From NCBI GenBank assembly GCA_031552425.1, contig JAVBMM010000174.1:1-10955 (forward strand): a stretch of 10,955 nucleotides of DNA, read 5' to 3'. A program made the translations under genes and the position numbers. Numbering within the stretch: the stretch's first letter is position 1; each line of letters begins with the position of its first letter. Below the pieces are notes generated by a model. It saw only the letters and a list, made by a program, of their open reading frames with translations. It made no database searches and was not told the DNA's origin. Positions 6,835 to 10,955 of this stretch are shown in pieces. The stretch comes from JAISFI01 sp031552425 (GTDB taxonomy: Bacteria > Bacteroidota > Bacteroidia > Bacteroidales > Azobacteroidaceae).

Positions 6835-7530
6835 TTACCAATCTTTATCAGGTTTATTACGAGACATCTGTTTTTTTGCTTCCTGTTCTTTTACTTTATT
6901 TTGAGTCTTTTTCTCATCTTGCGATAAAGCTTCCAATATTTGATCAGCTTTTTCTTTATCTATATTAGAATTATCTTGTTGGTTTTGTTTTTCTTGTTCT
7001 TCTTTCTTATCCTGCTGATTTTGCTTTTCCTGTTGCTGTTGCTCTTGTTCTTTTTTATCTTTATCCTGTTGGTTTTTGTCCTGATTTTGCTGTTGATCGT
7101 TTAGCAATTTTTGAGCTAACGCCAAGTTATAACGGGTTTCATTATCTTTCGGATCATTAATTAGAGATTGCTTATATGCTGCTATACTTTTACCATAATC
7201 TTTAGCATTCATAAAAATATTTCCCAAATTATGCCATGTTTTTCCCTCAATTTTCTTGTCTTTAGATTCAGCTAAAACAACCTGATATTGTTCCATTGCT
7301 TCTTTTAATTTTCCTTGTTTGTACAAAGAATTTCCAAGGTTATATGCGGCTTCTACAGATCTGGTATTTTCTTCCAAAGCTTTTCTATAAGCTATTTCTG
7401 ATTCTGTATAATGTTCTTTATTATATTGTGCATTTCCTTCCCTGAGTTGTTTCCTCACTTCTTTTTGAGAAAAAGAGGGAAAAACAAACAAAATCAAGAT
7501 AAACGACAAATATATTTTGAATTTCATCAT
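6835..7530 (-). CDS. batC: BatC: periplasmic TPR protein with Gln/Lys-rich tail
   Basis: The 231-residue product starts at the first of two adjacent ATG codons (7530 or 7527). A signal peptide (MMKFKIYLSFILILFVFPSFSQ) leads to three TPR units at about 25-58, 59-92 and 97-130; each has the usual N-x-G-N/A-x-(Y) spacing (EGNAQYNKEHYTESEIAYRK; YNLGNSLYKQGKLKEAMEQY; HNLGNIFMNAKDYGKSIAAY). Residues 144-186 are low-complexity Q/K/D/E. Residues about 190-231 form a short charged helix (ADQILEALSQDEKKTQNKVKE) ending in a C-terminal Trp. This order, down to the final aromatic residue, is what I recognise in BatC proteins. There is no lipobox Cys, so it is probably soluble or membrane-associated in the periplasm. 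It begins 21 nt after batB and stops 2 nt before batD. Confidence 0.87.
   Translation of the reverse strand: MMKFKIYLSFILILFVFPSFSQKEVRKQLREGNAQYNKEHYTESEIAYRKALEENTRSVEAAYNLGNSLYKQGKLKEAMEQYQVVLAESKDKKIEGKTWHNLGNIFMNAKDYGKSIAAYKQSLINDPKDNETRYNLALAQKLLNDQQQNQDKNQQDKDKKEQEQQQQEKQNQQDKKEEQEKQNQQDNSNIDKEKADQILEALSQDEKKTQNKVKEQEAKKQMSRNKPDKDW
6973..7101 (-). repeat. Low-complexity Gln/Lys/Asp codon repeat inside batC
   Basis: Residues 144-186 of BatC are almost only Q, K, D, E and N, with the unit EKQNQQD present twice (168-174 and 180-186) and related NQQD/NQD units upstream (149-156). At DNA level the same codons recur as irregular CAA/CAG, AAA and GAT runs rather than a strict tandem array. 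Such a linker is common in BatC proteins and probably gives a flexible charged spacer. Confidence 0.7.
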
Positions 7531-7551
7531 ATAAATATTAAATAGTTACTG

Positions 7552-8574
7552 TCATGAAAATAACTTTATCTTTTGATACACACGGTTTTTTCTATCAAAA
7601 ATAAAAAAGTCCAGAATCAAGATGAATAATGCCAGCCAAGCGAATATTTGAAATTTTTCATCATATTCCGAATATACTTTACTTTCCAATTCTATCTTAT
7701 TCATTTTATTCAATTCTGATTGTAATGTTTTCAAAGCAATATTCGTATTATCCGAACGAACATAAATTCCTTTTCCGGCAGATGCTATTTGTTGACACAT
7801 TTGTTCATTCAGTCCGGAAACAATAAAATTACCGGATGCATCTTTCCTGAAATTATTAGTTCCTGGTTGAACTGGAATCGGGGCTCCGGCAGTTGTCCCC
7901 ACTCCTACTACATTAATTTTCACTCCTTTTTCTGCAACATCTTTTGCAATTCCGACAGCATCATCTTCATGGTTTTCACCATCAGTAATAACAATAATTG
8001 TTTTTTCTGAAGTTTCATTATTGGAAAACGAATTAGATGCCAAAGAAATAGCAGAACCAATTGATGTCCCTTGCTTCGAAACCATTTGTGTATTGATGGA
8101 AGATATAAACATTTTTGCTGCTATATAATCTGAAGTTATAGGCAATTGGATATAAGCATCTCCTGCAAAAACAATAAGTCCCACTTTATCATTTCCAAAT
8201 CCATCAACCATTTTAGAAAGCATTTGTTTAGATTTTTCCAAACGGCTTGGACTGATATCTTCAGCAAGCATTGAATTAGATACATCTAAGCAAACCATTA
8301 CCTCAATACCTTTCTTTTTTACAGTTTCCAATTTCGTTCCAAATTGAGGACCTGCTATCACAAAAATACATAAAGTTATTCCGGCAAACAAAAACCAAAA
8401 CTTCAAGGATTGTTTTTTGTGAGAAACATCCGGCATCAATGTTTTTAACAATTGAGGATTACCGAATTTTCTCAAATCTATCCTTTTCTTGTATATATAG
8501 TACAAATAAATTACAAAAAGTACCGGAAGTACAAAAAGTAAATATAAATAATCCGGATGTGCGAATCTAAACAT
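7552..8574 (-). CDS. batB: BatB: membrane-anchored VWA-domain protein
   Basis: The 340-residue product starts with the conserved FxxPxYLxLL pattern (MFRFAHPDYLYLLFVLP). It has membrane helices at about 10-28, 59-75 and 308-327, and a von Willebrand factor A domain between (about 88-290). The metal-binding MIDAS site is complete: D97-V-S-N-S-M, T170 in QGTSIG, and D198 in VITDGENHED. The loop between helices 1 and 2 is rich in Lys and Arg (YKKRIDLRKF, SHKKQSLK), so that loop should be cytoplasmic and the VWA domain periplasmic, with a short basic cytoplasmic C-terminus. The family (BatA/BatB, VWA proteins next to MoxR and DUF58) is well known from Bacteroides; metal-dependent protein binding is inferred. 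It starts 11 nt after batA and ends 21 nt before batC. Confidence 0.93.
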   Translation of the reverse strand: MFRFAHPDYLYLLFVLPVLFVIYLYYIYKKRIDLRKFGNPQLLKTLMPDVSHKKQSLKFWFLFAGITLCIFVIAGPQFGTKLETVKKKGIEVMVCLDVSNSMLAEDISPSRLEKSKQMLSKMVDGFGNDKVGLIVFAGDAYIQLPITSDYIAAKMFISSINTQMVSKQGTSIGSAISLASNSFSNNETSEKTIIVITDGENHEDDAVGIAKDVAEKGVKINVVGVGTTAGAPIPVQPGTNNFRKDASGNFIVSGLNEQMCQQIASAGKGIYVRSDNTNIALKTLQSELNKMNKIELESKVYSEYDEKFQIFAWLALFILILDFFIFDRKNRVYQKIKLFS

Positions 8575-8585
8575 AGTTTATACAA

Positions 8586-9569
8586 TTATGGTATGTTCCT
8601 CAATACTTTATATTTTAATATTGCTTCCACAAACAGGAGTAAAAAGGCTACAAGAGCAAAATACAAATATTCTTCTTCTCGCTTACTATATTCTTTGACA
8701 TCCATTTTCGATTTCTCCATTTCATCTATCTCCTTATATATTGCTTTCAAAGAATTATTATCTGTAGCACGAAAATGTAATCCTCCTGTTAATTGAGATA
8801 TTTGTGTCAATGTCTTCTCATCTATTTCAACCCGTCCTTTCATATATCTTACACCAAAAGGGGTCTGATATGGCATTTCTGCTTCTCCTTTTGTTCCTAC
8901 AGCAATAGTATAAACACGAATATTATATTTTTTTGCAATTTCTGCTGCTGTAGATGGAGCTACATCTCCCGAATTGTTAGAACCATCTGTCAACAAAATA
9001 ATTACCTTAGACTTTGCCTGACTATCTTTGATTCTATTAATTGCTGTGGCCAAACCATTTCCAATAGCAGTTCCATCTTCAATAATTCCGCATTGAACTT
9101 TACTGAAAAGATTAAGAAGAACAGCATGATCCGTTGTAAGCGGACATTGGGTAAAACTTTCTCCTGCAAAAACAACCAATCCGATATTATCATTATGTCT
9201 GTCTTTAATGAATGAAGATGCTACTTGTTTAGCAGCCTCTAAGCGGTCTGGTTTTAAATCTCTTGCCAACATGGAAGTAGATACATCTAAAGCAAGCATA
9301 ATATCAATTCCTTCTGTTTCAGTGTTCTGCCAATTTCTGGTGGATTGTGGGCGTGCTAATGCCACAATTAACATTGCAACTGCTAACATCCGGCAAATAA
9401 ACGGTAAATGCCTTAAACGAGATTTATAATTTACAGGAATTTTTTCAAATGCTTGTGTTGCTGATATTTGTAAAGATGCATGAGATTTTTGTAATTTTCT
9501 AATATACCAAAATAGCATTGGTATAAGCAACAACAAGAAAAAAAGGTATGTAGGATTTGCAAACGTCAT
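8586..9569 (-). CDS. batA: BatA: membrane-anchored VWA-domain protein
   Basis: The 327-residue product opens with FANPTYLFFLLLLIP, the usual start of Bat-type VWA proteins. Helices are predicted at about 8-22, 57-72 and 302-318. The VWA domain spans about 86-285 and has an intact MIDAS: D95-V-S-T-S-M, T167 in EDGTAIG, and D195 in LLTDGSNNSGD. The conserved ALARPQ sits just before the domain. The first loop (RKLQKSH, KSRLRH) is strongly basic, placing it in the cytoplasm and the VWA domain in the periplasm. BatA and BatB are clearly related but differ in MIDAS surroundings (TSM against NSM), which fits heteromeric pairing. It lies 11 nt after the small BatD-like gene and 11 nt before batB. Named after the B. 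fragilis aerotolerance genes; its exact activity is unresolved. Confidence 0.93.
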   Translation of the reverse strand: MTFANPTYLFFLLLLIPMLFWYIRKLQKSHASLQISATQAFEKIPVNYKSRLRHLPFICRMLAVAMLIVALARPQSTRNWQNTETEGIDIMLALDVSTSMLARDLKPDRLEAAKQVASSFIKDRHNDNIGLVVFAGESFTQCPLTTDHAVLLNLFSKVQCGIIEDGTAIGNGLATAINRIKDSQAKSKVIILLTDGSNNSGDVAPSTAAEIAKKYNIRVYTIAVGTKGEAEMPYQTPFGVRYMKGRVEIDEKTLTQISQLTGGLHFRATDNNSLKAIYKEIDEMEKSKMDVKEYSKREEEYLYFALVAFLLLFVEAILKYKVLRNIP

Positions 9570-9580
9570 CGATTTAAATT

Positions 9581-10573
9581 TTAGTTGTTAGCTTTATTTT
9601 CATTTCTTTTTTCTTCCTCCGAACCATTTTTATCTACAGATGGCTGTTGCAATTCTTCTATTTTGGTTTGATTGATAAACAAATAAGCATTTAGAAGAGT
9701 CATTTCATTGTCATTAGGAAGAGGTGTGTATTTTGCAAACTTAACCAGATCGGCTAATTCTAAAATTTGTTTTAATGTTTCGGAAGTAGAATGTACTTCT
9801 TGAAGACGTTGTATTTCTTCTAAAATTTCATCTGAAGTCATTTCTAAGGCATAAATACCGAATCTATCCATCAGATATATTCTAAGTACCTCTGTTATTT
9901 GCGTATAATATTCTTTATTTCTTCCTTGTTGCCATAATTTCTCTTGCTTAATCTTATCCAATTTGGATATTGCTTCCACATGTGGTGGTAGTTTTGGTTT
10001 ATTTTTAATAAAACCAAATACCGGTTCTTTCTTCTTTCGTTTTTGTATGATATACATACTCATGCAAAACAAGAAAAGGGACAATAACACGATCCAGACA
10101 TAAATATAATAATCTGAAAAAACAAAATCCGGTTTCAAAACGGTTTTAATATCATAAAAACCGTTTTCCGGATCTATTTCAGGAAAGGTCACCACTTTTA
10201 ATACCAAAGCATTAGATTGTAATGTATCTAAAGCATCAATAACCGTAAACGGAGGAATTACATACAAAGCTGAATCAAACGATGTAATCAAATAATCCTT
10301 TTTCAGTAATATCCGGTCATTATCTGCTTTACTTGTATCTATTGGAAAAGACTCAAGTATCATGATATTTTTAACAAGTGTATCTGAAAAAACAGGCCAT
10401 TCGATCTTTTTATCTTTATTCGTAACAACTTCCACATGAATAGTGGCTTGTTCCCCTATCATAAGTAAAGTAGAATCTATTGATGCATGAATAATTGTTT
10501 GTGCTTTCAATGGTTGTAAAAACACTAAAAAACAAATTCCAAACATTATTTTTAAATATTTTGTCAACCTCAT
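9581..10573 (-). CDS. Small BatD-like membrane protein encoded before batA
   Basis: The 330-residue product has a signal peptide (MRLTKYLKIMFGICFLVFLQPLKAQ) and a beta-rich extracytoplasmic part (about 26-150; SIDSTLLMIGEQATIHVEVV resembles one BatD-type Ig-like unit). A membrane helix follows at about 156-176, then a basic stop-transfer (KRKKKE) and a cytoplasmic helical domain (about 198-306), with an acidic/Asn-rich tail. The cytoplasmic part lines up with the BatD C-terminus: Y-x2-I-x2-V-L-x2-Y-L-x-D, then T-x-D-x-I, then F-A-(K/R)-Y-x-P and E-M-x2-L. Membrane proteins of this type (DUF4381-like) sit between DUF58 and batA genes in many Bat operons but have no accepted name that I can give with certainty. 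Its ATG (10573-10571) shares one base with the TAA of the DUF58 gene (TAATG), so translation is coupled. It stops 11 nt before batA. Confidence 0.83.
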   Translation of the reverse strand: MRLTKYLKIMFGICFLVFLQPLKAQTIIHASIDSTLLMIGEQATIHVEVVTNKDKKIEWPVFSDTLVKNIMILESFPIDTSKADNDRILLKKDYLITSFDSALYVIPPFTVIDALDTLQSNALVLKVVTFPEIDPENGFYDIKTVLKPDFVFSDYYIYVWIVLLSLFLFCMSMYIIQKRKKKEPVFGFIKNKPKLPPHVEAISKLDKIKQEKLWQQGRNKEYYTQITEVLRIYLMDRFGIYALEMTSDEILEEIQRLQEVHSTSETLKQILELADLVKFAKYTPLPNDNEMTLLNAYLFINQTKIEELQQPSVDKNGSEEEKRNENKANN

Positions 10574-10955
10574 TAGTTACGTTTATTGAAAAGGTTTATC
10601 AATGCTTTTACATAATCTTCACCGGTAGAAACAGAGGTAATATCAACCTTACTCTTTTTCAAGGCATCATTCATTTTATTTTGCCTGTTCTCCCACCATT
10701 GTTTATATGCTTCGCGCACTTTTAAAGAAGATGTATCTATCCATTTTTCGTTACCGGTTTCTGCATCTTTTAACTTCATCAGTCCAACATTCGGAAGTTC
10801 TGTTTCCCGTTTATCATAAACCTGAATGGCTACAATATCATGCTTTTTATTAGCAATAGTCAAAGCATCAAAATAATTACCGGTATCAATAAAATCAGAA
10901 ATCAAAAATGATGTACAATGCTTTTTTATAGCATTGGTTAAATACTTCATTGCCA
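10573..10955 (-). CDS. DUF58 protein, C-terminal part only
   Basis: The frame is open to the right edge, so the gene continues outside the window; the ATG at 10950 is internal. About 127 residues are visible. They match the end of DUF58 proteins: FLISDFIDT, then a helix, KKHDIVAIQVYDKRETELPN with the family's H-D-x-x-x-x-x-x-x-D-x-R-E-x-x-L-P signature, then KDAETGNEKWIDTSS. DUF58 has a degenerate VWA-like fold and is typically encoded directly after a MoxR AAA+ ATPase; together with the VWA genes that follow, this identifies the standard moxR-DUF58-bat arrangement. It ends with a 1-nt stop/start overlap with the next gene. No membrane helix is seen in the visible part, consistent with a cytoplasmic location. 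Confidence 0.88.
   Translation of the reverse strand, partial: AMKYLTNAIKKHCTSFLISDFIDTGNYFDALTIANKKHDIVAIQVYDKRETELPNVGLMKLKDAETGNEKWIDTSSLKVREAYKQWWENRQNKMNDALKKSKVDITSVSTGEDYVKALINLFNKRN

Noticed and set aside
6833..6841. TTG start at 6841 for batD overlapping batC
   Set aside because: ATG codons at 6832 and 6829 lie immediately downstream and give a normal signal peptide.
5046..6968. Plus-strand open frames opposite batD and batC
   Set aside because: No recognisable motifs, and fully covered by confident genes on the other strand.
8793..9429. Antisense and alternate-frame open frames over batA (8793-9215 +, 9208-9429 +, 9002-9193 -)
   Set aside because: They fall wholly within a strongly supported VWA gene, have Cys/Ser/Asn-rich composition and show no domain; they are shadows of the batA frame.
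1..10955. CRISPR array, insertion sequence, tRNA or phage genes
   Set aside because: No regularly spaced repeats, transposase motifs, terminal inverted repeats or tRNA-like cloverleaf were seen; gene content is ordinary chromosomal.

Overview
The window looks like a chromosomal segment from a low-GC member of the Bacteroidales (phylum Bacteroidota). The AT-rich coding sequence, the scarcity of Shine-Dalgarno sequences, signal peptides ending in AQ, a small Bacteroidales-type HTH protein and above all an ordered bat (Bacteroides aerotolerance) gene cluster point that way. The genus cannot be fixed from the sequence alone.

Left part, + strand: the 3' end of a c-type cytochrome gene (1-406, cut by the window edge) is followed after about 50 nt by a 379-residue protein of the Rid/chorismatase (FkbO/Hyg5-like) type (457-1596). 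This pair converges on a minus-strand block. A perfect 15-bp inverted repeat flanked by A and T tracts (1763-1797) is a good bidirectional terminator between the two.

Middle part, minus strand: a 377-residue DUF2007-Usp-Usp universal stress protein (1817-2950) and a 93-residue HTH DNA-binding protein (3064-3345) are separated by a second hairpin terminator (2992-3039). There is no convincing promoter match for either.

Right two thirds, minus strand, read from right to left: DUF58 protein (3' end only) > small BatD-like membrane protein > batA > batB > batC > batD > batE > PAP2-family lipid phosphatase. Seven of these genes are complete. Neighbouring genes overlap by 1 nt or are 2-21 nt apart, so this is almost certainly one translationally coupled operon whose promoter, and probably a moxR AAA+ ATPase gene, lie beyond the right edge.

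Reading hydrophobic segments with the positive-inside rule, most of the Bat machine faces the periplasm: the VWA domains of BatA and BatB, the TPRs of BatC and BatE, the beta-rich part of BatD and the SH3-like tail of BatE. BatD and the small protein before batA each put a related helical domain into the cytoplasm, where DUF58 and MoxR proteins would be. The biochemical role of Bat/MoxR-VWA systems is unresolved; envelope protein assembly or stress tolerance has been proposed. I see no mobile element, CRISPR array, tRNA or rRNA. The most notable observations are the domain shared by BatD and the small pre-batA protein, the chorismatase-like gene with no visible aromatic biosynthesis genes beside it, and a cytochrome whose usual Met-ligand position appears to be replaced by His.
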